From: Sphingomonas sp. G-3-2-10
Lineage (GTDB): Bacteria; Pseudomonadota; Alphaproteobacteria; Sphingomonadales; Sphingomonadaceae
Length of the DNA: 64,000 nucleotides
NCBI RefSeq assembly: GCF_012927115.1
Contig: NZ_JABBFY010000001.1
Span: 3,100,001 to 3,164,000 of the forward strand
Direction of reading: 5' to 3'
Position numbers and translations under genes: made by a program. Positions 53,153 through 61,625 of the stretch are shown here, piece after piece (position 1 is the first letter of the stretch; each line of letters opens with the position of its first letter). The notes beneath the pieces are model-generated. The model did no database searches, was not told the origin of the DNA, and was given only the letters and a program-made list of their open reading frames with translations.

Positions 53153-53168
53153 CGATTGCCTCCCCTTT

Positions 53169-53190
53169 GTGTATTGCCTGTATAATACAC
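53169..53190. promoter_or_regulatory. Operator-like inverted repeat GTGTATTG-N7-AATACA (site 2)
   Basis: A 22-bp site with GTGTATT...AATACAC arms, 16 bp upstream of the DUF6326 start on the minus strand. It is the same in half-sites and spacing as 30909-30930. It contains TATAAT (53181-53186 region), so repressor binding could also block a promoter. Confidence 0.65.
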
Positions 53191-53216
53191 ATGCAGGTTC
53201 TGGCAAGTGGACGGCG

Positions 53217-54653
53217 CTATTTGCCCGCGCGCTTCAGGAAGGGCTGGATCGCGTCCGATGCGTCCCCCGGCGCCGTGGTGCAGCCGCCCTCGCGCACATA
53301 GACGCAGTAGTTGCGCTCCTTCGCGCTGCCGCATTCGGCGAAGCGATAGCCGGTCAGTTCGCCGCCAAACGCGCGCGGCGCGATCGCGACGTTGAACGCG
53401 CGCGACTGGAGCGCGCGGGGCGCGGTGGCGTCGTCATATTGATAGATCGGCACGTCGTGGCCGAGCAGCGCCTTGCTCGCCATCAGGGTCGCCCGGCTGC
53501 GATAGACGCCGACGCCGCACAGGCCGGGCTGCGCGCCCGCGCTGCGCCACGCCATGATCATCCGCGTGTTGGTGCCCCACAGCTTCGCCTGCGCGCCCAG
53601 CGCCGCGGTCGCGCCCGACAGCATCAGCCAGCCCGCGCACAGCACGATCACCGCGCGCTTCGACGCGTACCGCCGCTGGAGCAGATCGACGCTGCCGATC
53701 GCCGCCAGCGCCACGAGGATCGCCGTCGTCAGCAGGATGAAGCGATATTCCTTGTGCGGGATCAGCGAATGGACCGCGAGATTGGTCAGCGCCACCGCCA
53801 GCAACAGCGGATAGCGCCGCGCACCCAGCGCCGCGAAGCCGATCACCAGCAGCCCGGCCAGTCCCCAGAGCTTCCAATATTCGGTCAGGAATCCCCAAAA
53901 GGGCGACACGCCGTACGCCGCGCTGCGATTTTCGACGAGGTTCGCGTGGACCGCATTCCAGATCCACAGAAAGGGCGGCGCGCCCATCGCCAGTTCGGAA
54001 AACCCGCTGATCGCCGCCGCGCCGAGGCCGCCCGCGACCAGCCATTTCCAGCGTTCGAAATCGCCGCGCACCGCGCCGATCGCCAGCACCGCGATCGCCG
54101 GGCCATATTGGAATCGCGCAAGGCAGGCGAGGCCGAGCATCAGCCCCACCAGCACGATGCGCCGCCGCGAGCTGCCCGGGTCGAGCAACAGCCATGCCGC
54201 GCCGAGGATCAGCGCGGTCGCCAGCGGCTCGGACAGGGTCCGCGCGCCGAAAAAGGCCAGCTCGAACCAGATCGCCGCGACGAACGCCGCGACCAGCCCG
54301 TGGGTGCGCGAGATGCGCCAGCCCAGCTTCGCCACGCCCACCACACCGATCATCGCTATCCCGGCGCACAACAGGCGGGGCAGCAGCAGATCGAGCCACA
54401 ACCCCGGCGCGGCCTGCCCCACACCCATCGGCACCGCGAGGAACGCGGGGATCATCCACGATCGCGTGCCCGATTCCGCTTCCCAGCTATGAACCCAGTC
54501 CAGCCCCAGCACGCGCCGCGCCGGCTCCATATATTGCCACAGCTCGTCGGCGTGGTGGATCGTCGGCCAGAACGCCATCGCCACGCGCAGCGCCAGCGCA
54601 AGCAGCAGAATGCCGAGCAGCGCCCGGTCGACGGTGCGCAGGCGAGCGATCAC
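53217..54653 (-). CDS. Membrane glycosyltransferase (GT22/Alg9-like)
   Basis: A 478-residue protein with about ten membrane helices. The first periplasmic loop has HHADELWQYMEPARR, the HxDE-type motif of GT-C enzymes similar to Alg9/PIG-B mannosyltransferases, followed by WEAESGTRSWMIP. These use lipid-linked sugars. The GTG at 54653 overlaps the nadB stop (GTGA), giving translational coupling of two unrelated functions. The C-terminal soluble tail has six Cys and may be disulfide-bonded in the periplasm. Confidence 0.82.
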   Translation of the reverse strand: MIARLRTVDRALLGILLLALALRVAMAFWPTIHHADELWQYMEPARRVLGLDWVHSWEAESGTRSWMIPAFLAVPMGVGQAAPGLWLDLLLPRLLCAGIAMIGVVGVAKLGWRISRTHGLVAAFVAAIWFELAFFGARTLSEPLATALILGAAWLLLDPGSSRRRIVLVGLMLGLACLARFQYGPAIAVLAIGAVRGDFERWKWLVAGGLGAAAISGFSELAMGAPPFLWIWNAVHANLVENRSAAYGVSPFWGFLTEYWKLWGLAGLLVIGFAALGARRYPLLLAVALTNLAVHSLIPHKEYRFILLTTAILVALAAIGSVDLLQRRYASKRAVIVLCAGWLMLSGATAALGAQAKLWGTNTRMIMAWRSAGAQPGLCGVGVYRSRATLMASKALLGHDVPIYQYDDATAPRALQSRAFNVAIAPRAFGGELTGYRFAECGSAKERNYCVYVREGGCTTAPGDASDAIQPFLKRAGK

Positions 54654-56245
54654 GGGACGAGGATCGTATCGATCGCGTCGGGCAGCGTCTCGGGATAGTC
54701 GATCGTGTAATGCAGCCCCCGGCTTTCCTTGCGGTGGAGCGCAGAGCGGACGATCAGGTCGGCGCTCTCCAGCAGGTTGCGCAGCTCGATCAGGTCGGCG
54801 GTCACGCGGAAATGACCGTAATAGTCGTTCACTTCGTCGCGCAGCATCTTGATCCGGTGCGCCGCGCGCTCGAGCCGCTTGGTCGACCGGACGATGCCGA
54901 CATAGTTCCACATGAACCGGCGGATCTCGGTCCAGTTCTGCTTGATCACCACTTCCTCGTCGGAATCGGTCACCCGGCTCTCGTCCCACGGCCGGATCGC
55001 GGGTGGATTTGGGAAAGTTTCCCAATGCGCCGCAATGTGATTGGCCGCGCTCTCGCCGAACACGAAACATTCGAGCAGGCTGTTGCTGGCAAGCCGGTTC
55101 GCGCCGTGCAGGCCCGACTGGGTACATTCGCCCGCCGCGTACAGCCCGGGCAGGTCGGTGCGCCCGTCGCGATCGATCACGATCCCGCCACAGGTATAAT
55201 GCTGCGCCGGCACCACCGGGATCGGCTGGGTCGTCATGTCGATGCCCAGACCCAGCAGCTTCTCATGGATGTTGGGGAAATGCCCCTTCACGAACTCCGC
55301 CGGCATATGACTGATGTCGAGATGGACGTAATCGAGACCGTAGCGCTTGATCTCGGCGTCGATCGCGCGGGCCACCACGTCGCGCGGCGCCAGCTCCATC
55401 CGCTTCGCATCATAGAAGGTCATGAAGCGCTTGCCGGTCTGCGGGTTGATCAGATGTCCGCCTTCGCCGCGCACCGCCTCGGTGATCAGGAAGTTCTTGA
55501 CCTCAAGATTGTAGAGGCAGGTCGGATGGAATTGCATGAATTCCATGTTCGAGATGCGCGCCCCCGCGCGCCACGCCATCGCGATCCCGTCACCGGTCGC
55601 CCCGCGCGGCGCGGTGGAGAAGAGATAGGTCCGCCCCGCCCCGCCCGTCGCCAGGATCGTCGCCCGCGCGGTGAACAGCTCGACGCGGCTGGTCGTGCGG
55701 TCGAACGCATAGACGCCCCACACATTGCCCGCCCCGGAATAGCGCGTCTCGTGGCGGCTGGTCGCCAGATCGACCACCACCATGTCGGGCACCAAAGTGA
55801 TGTTCGGATTGGCGCGCGCGGCGTTGAGCAACGCTTCCTGCACCGCCCAGCCGGTCGCGTCGTTGACATGCACGATCCGGCGATGGCTGTGCCCGCCCTC
55901 GCGCGTCAAATGCAGCGTGTCCTGTTCATGGTTGAACGGCACGCCCAGCTTCTCGAGCTGCGCGATCGCCGCCGGCGCGCTTTCGACCACGAATTCCACG
56001 ATCGCCCGGTCGTTCAGCCCGGCCCCGGCGATCATCGTATCCTCGATATGGCTCTCGAACGTGTCGCCCGGTTCCAGCACCGCAGCGATCCCGCCCTGCG
56101 CCCATGCCGTGGCGCCTTCGTTCAACGCGCCCTTGGCCAGCACGGTCACTTTGAACCGGTCGGCCAGGTTGAGCGCCGCGGTCAGCCCCGCCGCGCCCGA
56201 GCCGATGATGAGGATGTCGCTGTTGCGCTGTTCGCTACCGGCCAA
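54650..56245 (-). CDS. nadB: L-aspartate oxidase
   Basis: A 531-residue flavoenzyme that makes iminoaspartate for NAD synthesis. FAD-binding GSGAAG is at residues 15-20. Family motifs include GATAWAQGGIAA, MEFMQFHPTC, ITEAVRGEGG, AQHYTCGGI and GANRLASNSLLE. TTG 56245 is chosen because AAGGAGAC lies at ideal spacing and MAGSEQRNSDILIIG leads directly into the FAD strand. nadA and nadC are not adjacent, which is unusual but not rare. Succinate dehydrogenase or fumarate reductase is excluded by the NadB-specific motifs. Confidence 0.94.
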   Translation of the reverse strand: MAGSEQRNSDILIIGSGAAGLTAALNLADRFKVTVLAKGALNEGATAWAQGGIAAVLEPGDTFESHIEDTMIAGAGLNDRAIVEFVVESAPAAIAQLEKLGVPFNHEQDTLHLTREGGHSHRRIVHVNDATGWAVQEALLNAARANPNITLVPDMVVVDLATSRHETRYSGAGNVWGVYAFDRTTSRVELFTARATILATGGAGRTYLFSTAPRGATGDGIAMAWRAGARISNMEFMQFHPTCLYNLEVKNFLITEAVRGEGGHLINPQTGKRFMTFYDAKRMELAPRDVVARAIDAEIKRYGLDYVHLDISHMPAEFVKGHFPNIHEKLLGLGIDMTTQPIPVVPAQHYTCGGIVIDRDGRTDLPGLYAAGECTQSGLHGANRLASNSLLECFVFGESAANHIAAHWETFPNPPAIRPWDESRVTDSDEEVVIKQNWTEIRRFMWNYVGIVRSTKRLERAAHRIKMLRDEVNDYYGHFRVTADLIELRNLLESADLIVRSALHRKESRGLHYTIDYPETLPDAIDTILVP

Positions 56246-56337
56246 GTCCGTCTCCTTGGCCCCGGCTATCGCGCTTGCCGCGCGGCTTCGCAATGGTACG
56301 CTTCTTCTCGGGCGCGCAGGGCTGCTATCAGGCGCGG

Positions 56338-57336
56338 ATGACCGAAGCCCGCCGCGCCGAACTCGCTCGCCGCCTCGCCGAGATGGAAGCCCGCAAACGG
56401 GCGCAGGCGAAGCAGGAATGGAAGACCGGCCTGCGCGCATCGCTGACGCCGGTCCTCGATCCGCTCGAAGCAGCCGGAGACCCATATGAGCTGGTCGACA
56501 TGTCGCAGGTTCATGACTGGATCCCCGGCTGGGTGCCGTGGGGCTGGTCGGAAATGCCCTGGCATCTCGCCCCGGTCGTGCGCGGGCTGCGCTGGTGGCC
56601 GCACGACTCCCCCGAGCCGGACATCGCGCTGCGCGACGCCACCGCCCGGCAATGGCTCGACGAACTGGCGAACGACAATGCGCCGGCGCTGATCGTCTAT
56701 CAGGATTACTGGATGGCGCTGCGCGTGTCGAAGCCGGTCGCGCTGCGCCATCTGCCCGCCGCGCTGGCAGCGATGCCCGAATATCGCGACGTGTGGATCC
56801 TCTCCCCGCCGCACGACTGGATCATCCGGCTCGACATGACCGGCGTGATCGACGCGTTCGAGGGCCAGCCCGCCACGCCCGCCGAACGGACAGCCGCGCG
56901 CGCCGCCTGCCGCGCCGGGCGGAACGCGCTGCTGTCCGAACTGCGCCGGATCGCCGCCGCCGGGATCCGCTACCGGCTCGACTATCCCGAAGACCCCGCC
57001 TTCGCGCGCTGGCCCGGCCCGGGTCCGTTCCGCCCGCGCTGGGATCACATCACCGAAACGCTGCGCCTCGACATGCGCGGCGAAGCCGAAGCGCGCGACG
57101 CGACCGCCCGCGATTTCGTGGCCGCGCGGCCCTGCCCCACCGGCTGGCTGCGCATCCAGCTCCATTATCGCTCGACCAGCGAGTGCCGCGTGCCGGACGT
57201 CCGAATCCGCCGTCAGGCGTTCCTCGACCGGTCCGAAGCGGTGCTCGACACCTTCCGCCGCCCCTTCATGATCCGGCCCGAAGGCGCCGAATGGCTGCTC
57301 GACATCGGTCCGGTGATGATGCGCGGAATCGGGTAA
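56338..57336 (+). CDS. Hypothetical protein (332 residues)
   Basis: A soluble protein starting MTEARRAELARRLAEMEARKRAQ, a charged helix, followed by a Trp/Pro-rich region (IPGWVPWGWSEMPWHLAP) and a mixed alpha/beta C-terminal part. No known motif was found. An upstream in-frame ATG at 56275 is possible, but no Shine-Dalgarno was seen for either. It is divergent from nadB and convergent with the next small gene. The even spread of codons and acidic composition support real coding. Confidence 0.7.
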   Translation: MTEARRAELARRLAEMEARKRAQAKQEWKTGLRASLTPVLDPLEAAGDPYELVDMSQVHDWIPGWVPWGWSEMPWHLAPVVRGLRWWPHDSPEPDIALRDATARQWLDELANDNAPALIVYQDYWMALRVSKPVALRHLPAALAAMPEYRDVWILSPPHDWIIRLDMTGVIDAFEGQPATPAERTAARAACRAGRNALLSELRRIAAAGIRYRLDYPEDPAFARWPGPGPFRPRWDHITETLRLDMRGEAEARDATARDFVAARPCPTGWLRIQLHYRSTSECRVPDVRIRRQAFLDRSEAVLDTFRRPFMIRPEGAEWLLDIGPVMMRGIG

Positions 57337-57346
57337 CGCCGCCACG

Positions 57347-57844
57347 TCAGTCTTGCGGCAAGGTGCAACTCAGGACGGTCTTGACGCGCTCACCGTGCTT
57401 CAAGTCCCACGGCGCGGCAACGCCCTCGTCGCGCCCGGCGAACCTGAACCCCAGCGGATTGAGCATGCTGCGCGTCCGTCTGGCCGTGGCGTCAACGGTC
57501 AGCTCCAGCCTGATCCCCGGCACGCCGTAGCGCGTGATCAGTGCGATGCTCGTCAGCGGCAAGCCATGCCAGGTCGCGTTGGTTTCCACCACCATATCGG
57601 TCGCGCCATTATTGCCGATCGCGCTCCAGGTCGCGCCGAACGCCGGTTGATAGGCTCGCGATACCGCCCCGCGAAAGCTCAGGCGACTATCTCCCCGCAT
57701 CGCCCAGAGCTGGTCCAGCATCCGGCGAAACGGCTCGGCGGGTTCGCAACGCGAGCGATCGGAAAATTTGACCAGATCGTCGACTATGATCGGCTTGGCC
57801 GGTGCCGCCAGCATCAGCGCGGCGAGGGCCAGCATATCACCCAT
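57347..57844 (-). CDS. Exported protein of unknown function overlapping the ABC ATPase gene
   Basis: A 165-residue protein with a short signal peptide (MLALAALMLAAPAKP) and a mature domain with RGAVSRAYQPAFGATWSAIG and a C-terminal Cys. The start overlaps the end of the upstream ABC ATPase gene by 8 nt (57837-57844), suggesting coupled translation. ATG 57835 is an alternative start. No family recognised. It might be a periplasmic partner of the ABC protein, by position only. Confidence 0.7.
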   Translation of the reverse strand: MGDMLALAALMLAAPAKPIIVDDLVKFSDRSRCEPAEPFRRMLDQLWAMRGDSRLSFRGAVSRAYQPAFGATWSAIGNNGATDMVVETNATWHGLPLTSIALITRYGVPGIRLELTVDATARRTRSMLNPLGFRFAGRDEGVAAPWDLKHGERVKTVLSCTLPQD

Positions 57845-58760
57845 TCGCCGCCCGCGTCAGATTGAGGAACACATCCTCCAGATCGGCTTCGCGCGTGCTC
57901 ACATCGACGATGCCGTAGCCGTCCTTCTGCACCGCATCGAGCACCTGACCGGCATTCGCCTGATCCTTGCGATAGGTGATGACCAGGGTACGCTCGCCCT
58001 TCAGCTCGATCTTCTGGAAGCAGGCGTTCTGCGGCGTCGCGGGCACGTCGCGGTCGACGGTCACTTCGACCACCTTTTCCTGCGCCATGCCCACCAGCTC
58101 GCGGGTCGGCTGGTTGGCGATCAGCTTGCCGTGATTGATGATCGCGATCCGGTCGCAAAGCTCCTCGGCTTCCTCCAGATAATGCGTCGTCAGCACCACC
58201 GTCACGCCGCGCTGGTTGAGCTCGCGGACATAGGCCCAGAGCTGCTGGCGAAGCTCGACATCGACGCCCGCGGTCGGCTCGTCGAGCACCAGCACCGGCG
58301 GCGAATGGACCATCGCCTTGGCGACCATCAGCCGGCGCTTCATGCCCCCCGAAAGCGTGCGGGCATAGGCATGAGCCTTGTCTTCCAGATGCACCGCGCG
58401 GAGCAGCTCCATCGAACGCCGCTTCGCCTTGGGCACGCCGTACAGGCCCGCCTGGATCTCCAGCGTCTCCAGCGGCGAGAAGAAGGGATCGAACAGGATT
58501 TCCTGATTGACGATCCCGATGCTCGCCTTGGCGTTGCGCGGATGCTGGTCGATGTCGAAGCCCCAGATCGACGCGCGCCCGTCGGTCTTGTTCACCAGCC
58601 CCGCGAGGATGTTGATCAGCGTCGATTTGCCCGCGCCGTTTGGCCCGAGCAGCCCGAACACCGAACCCTGGGGCACGTCGAAACTCACCCCGTCCAGCGC
58701 CCGCTTGCCGCCGGAATAGGTCTTGCAAAGACCCTCGATCGCTATCGCCGCATTGGTCAT
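57837..58760 (-). CDS. ABC transporter ATP-binding protein
   Basis: A 307-residue ATPase of the YadG/CcmA-like type. Walker A GPNGAGKST (39-47), signature LSGGMKRR (136-143), Walker B LVLDEP (157-162) and the H-loop TTHY are intact. A C-terminal extension of about 90 residues follows. No permease (YadH/ABC2-type) gene is adjacent within the window, so its membrane partner must lie elsewhere. It is coupled to the small exported protein downstream. Confidence 0.93.
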   Translation of the reverse strand: MTNAAIAIEGLCKTYSGGKRALDGVSFDVPQGSVFGLLGPNGAGKSTLINILAGLVNKTDGRASIWGFDIDQHPRNAKASIGIVNQEILFDPFFSPLETLEIQAGLYGVPKAKRRSMELLRAVHLEDKAHAYARTLSGGMKRRLMVAKAMVHSPPVLVLDEPTAGVDVELRQQLWAYVRELNQRGVTVVLTTHYLEEAEELCDRIAIINHGKLIANQPTRELVGMAQEKVVEVTVDRDVPATPQNACFQKIELKGERTLVITYRKDQANAGQVLDAVQKDGYGIVDVSTREADLEDVFLNLTRAANG

Positions 58761-58825
58761 GTTCGCCCATTAGGACCGTGTGACTGTGATTGCGAGCCGC
58801 ATTTGCCTTTGCTAACGGCGACTCC

Positions 58826-59062
58826 ATGATCGCACCGCCCGAACTCTCCCGCGTCACCACCGCCCGCGTCGCCTGCGATGGCGCGACCGACATTCCCGGC
58901 GGCGCGGCGCTCGGCCACCCGCGCGTGTTCCTGCAGATCGATGAGCATGGCTATGTCGATTGCGGCTATTGCGATCGCCGCTTCGTGCTGATCGGCGGGC
59001 CTGCCGATGGTGTGGACCAGGCGGGCCTGCCCGACATCGCGTCCGGTGCCAGCCCGCAATAA
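58826..59062 (+). CDS. CHCC-type zinc-finger protein (NDUFS6-like)
   Basis: A 78-residue protein with Cys17, His31, Cys46 and Cys49 (VACDG...GHPRV...YVDCGYC), the CHCC pattern of the zf-CHCC family that includes the complex I subunit NDUFS6. In alphaproteobacteria it is a small conserved zinc protein, often associated with complex I. It is divergent from the ABC ATPase gene. The next gene probably overlaps its end. Confidence 0.9.
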   Translation: MIAPPELSRVTTARVACDGATDIPGGAALGHPRVFLQIDEHGYVDCGYCDRRFVLIGGPADGVDQAGLPDIASGASPQ

Positions 59063-59588
59063 GGGGTTCACGCGCCGGTTCGCGCCGGCGCTGCTCCTGA
59101 TGTCGCTTGCAGCTGCGCCGGCGGCACAAGCCGGGGCGCAATGCGACGATCTTCGCGCGCTGACCAACGCCGATGGCCGCAATTTCGTCGGCCTGTCGTT
59201 CGGCATCACGCGCAAGCCCTATCGGCTGACGATCCGCACCGGCAAGAATATCGCGCTGCCGACTCCCGAGAATTGCGACATGAACGCCGACGAGGAGTCG
59301 GTCGGCTTCACCTGCTATTGGCGCCCGGGCGATCCGGCGGCGACCGCCACGGCCTATGACGCGCTGTTCGCGCGATTCAGCATCTGCCTGAACGGAATCC
59401 AGCCCTATGCCGGCCCGTCCAACTATGGTGGCGCGACCGCGCTTCGCCGGAGCACCAGCACGATCGCCGTTCCCGGTGGCAAGACCGAAGTCGATCTGGT
59501 CCTGATCGAATCCGCGCCTTCGGATGCCTATCCGACCTATCAGTACATTACCCTGTCGATCGCGCATGAGGTGGGCGCGGAAGACTGA
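59046..59588 (+). CDS. Exported protein of unknown function
   Basis: A protein of about 180 residues with a signal peptide (RRFAPALLLMSLAAAPAAQAG) and a mature domain with four Cys (QCDDL, ENCDMN, FTCYW, SICLN), probably two disulfides, and a C-terminal strand TLSIAHEV. The GTG start at 59046 overlaps the zinc-finger gene by 17 nt; no Shine-Dalgarno was seen, so the start is uncertain. No family recognised. Confidence 0.68.
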   Translation: MPARNKGFTRRFAPALLLMSLAAAPAAQAGAQCDDLRALTNADGRNFVGLSFGITRKPYRLTIRTGKNIALPTPENCDMNADEESVGFTCYWRPGDPAATATAYDALFARFSICLNGIQPYAGPSNYGGATALRRSTSTIAVPGGKTEVDLVLIESAPSDAYPTYQYITLSIAHEVGAED

Positions 59589-59642
59589 CGTCCGGTCGCG
59601 AGCGGGGTGTACGGTCGCGCGAAGCCTCCTATATCCGGGGGC

Positions 59643-61070
59643 ATGAGCCAGTTCACCGATCCGCGCGGCTTCCTGTACCGCGACACGCTTGACCCCGACA
59701 CCGCGCTGAAGCTGACCGCCGAGGCGCTGGGCAAGGCGGAGGATGGCGAACTCTATCTCCAGTATCGCAAGACCGAAGCGTTCGGCTTCGACGACGGGCG
59801 GCTGAAGACCGCGAGCTTCGACACGCAATCGGGCTTCGGCCTGCGCGCCGTGTCGGGCGAGACGACTGCTTTTGCCCATGCCAACGAGATCACGCCCGAG
59901 GCGATCCGCCGCGCGGCGGAAACGATGGCGCTGATCGATCCGGCCAAGGGCGCGAAGGCCGCGCCACCGCGCAAGAACAACCGCCATCTCTACACCGCTG
60001 CCGATCCGCTCGATCTGGTGCCCTTCGCCGACAAGGTGAACCTGTGCCAGACGATCGACGCCGCGGCGCGCGCTCGCGATCCGCGTGTGGTGCAGGTCTC
60101 GGCCAGCCTGACCGGCCAGTGGAGCGTGATCGAAGTCGTCCGCCCCGACGGCTTCGTCGCCACCGACGTCCGCCCGCTGGTCCGCCTCAACGTGTCCATT
60201 GTCGTGGAGCAAAACGGCCGCCGCGAAACCGGCAGCTTCGGCCTTGGCGGCCGCACCCTGTACGACAATCTCTTCCAGCCCGAGACCTGGAACCGCGCGA
60301 TCGACGAAGCCCTGGCGCAGGCTCTGGTCAATCTCGATGCGGAAGATGCTCCGGCGGGCGAGATGACCGTGCTGTGCGGCCCCGGCTGGCCCGGCGTGCT
60401 GCTCCACGAAGCCGTCGGCCACGGCCTCGAAGGCGATTTCAACCGCAAGGGCACCAGCGCCTTTTCGGGCCGCGTCGGCGAGCGCGTCGCCGCGCCCGGC
60501 GTCACCGTCATCGACGACGGTTCGATCGACGCCCGCCGCGGTTCGCTGTCGATCGACGACGAGGGCACGCCGACGCAGGAGAATATCCTGATCGAGGACG
60601 GCATCCTGAAAGGCTATATCCACGACCGGCTCAACGCCCGGCTGATGGGCGTCGCGCCGACCGGCAACGGCCGCCGCGAATCCTTCCAGCACGCCCCGAT
60701 GCCGCGCATGACCAACACCTTCATGAAGGGCGGCAACGACGATCCCGCCGAGCTGCTCAGCCGCGTGAAGAAGGGCGTCTTCGCCAAATCCTTCGGCGGC
60801 GGTCAGGTCGACATCGTCTCGGGCAAGTTCGTCTTCTCCTGCACCGAGGCGTACCGCATCGAAAACGGCAAGATCGGGGCCCCGATCAAGGGCGCGACCC
60901 TGATCGGCGACGGCCCGACCGTGCTGACAAAGGTGATCGGCATCGGCAACGACTTCGCCCTCGACGAAGGCGTCGGCATGTGCGGCAAGGGCGGGCAGAG
61001 CGTCCCCGCTGGCGTCGGCCAGCCGACTTTGCTGATCGAGGGGCTGACGGTGGGCGGAACTGCGGCCTGA
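59643..61070 (+). CDS. tldD: Metalloprotease TldD
   Basis: A 475-residue protein of the TldD/PmbA family. The metal site HEAVGHGLEGD (His255, His260) is intact, with a downstream Cys-containing FVFSCTEAYRIE strand. TldD with PmbA/TldE forms a heterodimer that degrades unfolded or linear peptides, as in microcin B17 maturation and CcdA turnover. No pmbA lies in the window. It sits directly beside ccdAB: in E. coli TldD/E is reported to degrade the CcdA antitoxin, so the neighbourhood is suggestive. Confidence 0.95.
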   Translation: MSQFTDPRGFLYRDTLDPDTALKLTAEALGKAEDGELYLQYRKTEAFGFDDGRLKTASFDTQSGFGLRAVSGETTAFAHANEITPEAIRRAAETMALIDPAKGAKAAPPRKNNRHLYTAADPLDLVPFADKVNLCQTIDAAARARDPRVVQVSASLTGQWSVIEVVRPDGFVATDVRPLVRLNVSIVVEQNGRRETGSFGLGGRTLYDNLFQPETWNRAIDEALAQALVNLDAEDAPAGEMTVLCGPGWPGVLLHEAVGHGLEGDFNRKGTSAFSGRVGERVAAPGVTVIDDGSIDARRGSLSIDDEGTPTQENILIEDGILKGYIHDRLNARLMGVAPTGNGRRESFQHAPMPRMTNTFMKGGNDDPAELLSRVKKGVFAKSFGGGQVDIVSGKFVFSCTEAYRIENGKIGAPIKGATLIGDGPTVLTKVIGIGNDFALDEGVGMCGKGGQSVPAGVGQPTLLIEGLTVGGTAA

Positions 61071-61077
61071 GAGGCCG

Positions 61078-61374
61078 TCAGTAGCCGCTGATCAGCATGT
61101 CGAGCGCGTTCGATACCGTGAAATCCTGATCCGCCGCCGATCCGGTCAGTCTGCCCAGCGCCGTGACGGGCAGGGCAGCCGCGAAATGGGTGAGCATCAG
61201 CAGTTCTTCGCCGGCGACATGCAGCAGTGGCGTCAGGCGCTGATCGACCTGGACGGCATTGTCGGGTGAAGCGAGCGGGACGACGAAGCGGGTATTGAGA
61301 TGCGCCAGCACGTCGCTCTGGCAATCGAGCAGCATCGTGCCGTCCGTCGTCCGGTAAATGTCGAACTTCGCCAT
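61078..61374 (-). CDS. ccdB: CcdB family toxin
   Basis: A 98-residue CcdB-like protein, a gyrase poison family. It starts MAKFDIYRT and includes LLDCQSDVLAHLNTRFVVPL and a C-terminal NALDMLISGY. E. coli CcdB uses C-terminal Trp99-Gly100-Ile101; here the end is SGY, so gyrase poisoning could be altered. The ATG shares one base with the ccdA stop (TGATG). It converges on tldD with 7 bp between the stops. Confidence 0.9.
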   Translation of the reverse strand: MAKFDIYRTTDGTMLLDCQSDVLAHLNTRFVVPLASPDNAVQVDQRLTPLLHVAGEELLMLTHFAAALPVTALGRLTGSAADQDFTVSNALDMLISGY

Positions 61375-61619
61375 CAGAACATGCGATATTTGGCGAGCGG
61401 CAGGCCGTTCTTCTCGACCCAGGCGTTGTTCGCTTCGATGGCCGCTCGATTCTCTTCCTGCCACTTCCGGCTGCGCTCGACGGCGGTTGCGGTTCGCAGC
61501 GCCGCCTCGCACACTTGCGACAAGTTGATTCCCAGCGCTCGGGCCGCCTCGACCACGCCGGTATCGATCGACAGATTGACCGGCTTGCGTTTGCCCGAGA
61601 CGATGGAGTCGTGTTTCAT
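61374..61619 (-). CDS. ccdA: CcdA family antitoxin
   Basis: An 81-residue CcdA-like antitoxin. The N-terminal ribbon-helix-helix region has KRKPVNLSIDTGVVEAARALGINLSQ; the C-terminal half, AIEANNAWVEKNGLPLAKYRMF, matches the intrinsically disordered toxin-binding tail of CcdA (ENxxW...G). It should repress its own promoter together with CcdB. The ATG at 61619 is 6 nt after a consensus -10, with no Shine-Dalgarno. Confidence 0.92.
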   Translation of the reverse strand: MKHDSIVSGKRKPVNLSIDTGVVEAARALGINLSQVCEAALRTATAVERSRKWQEENRAAIEANNAWVEKNGLPLAKYRMF

Positions 61620-61625
61620 ACGCGG

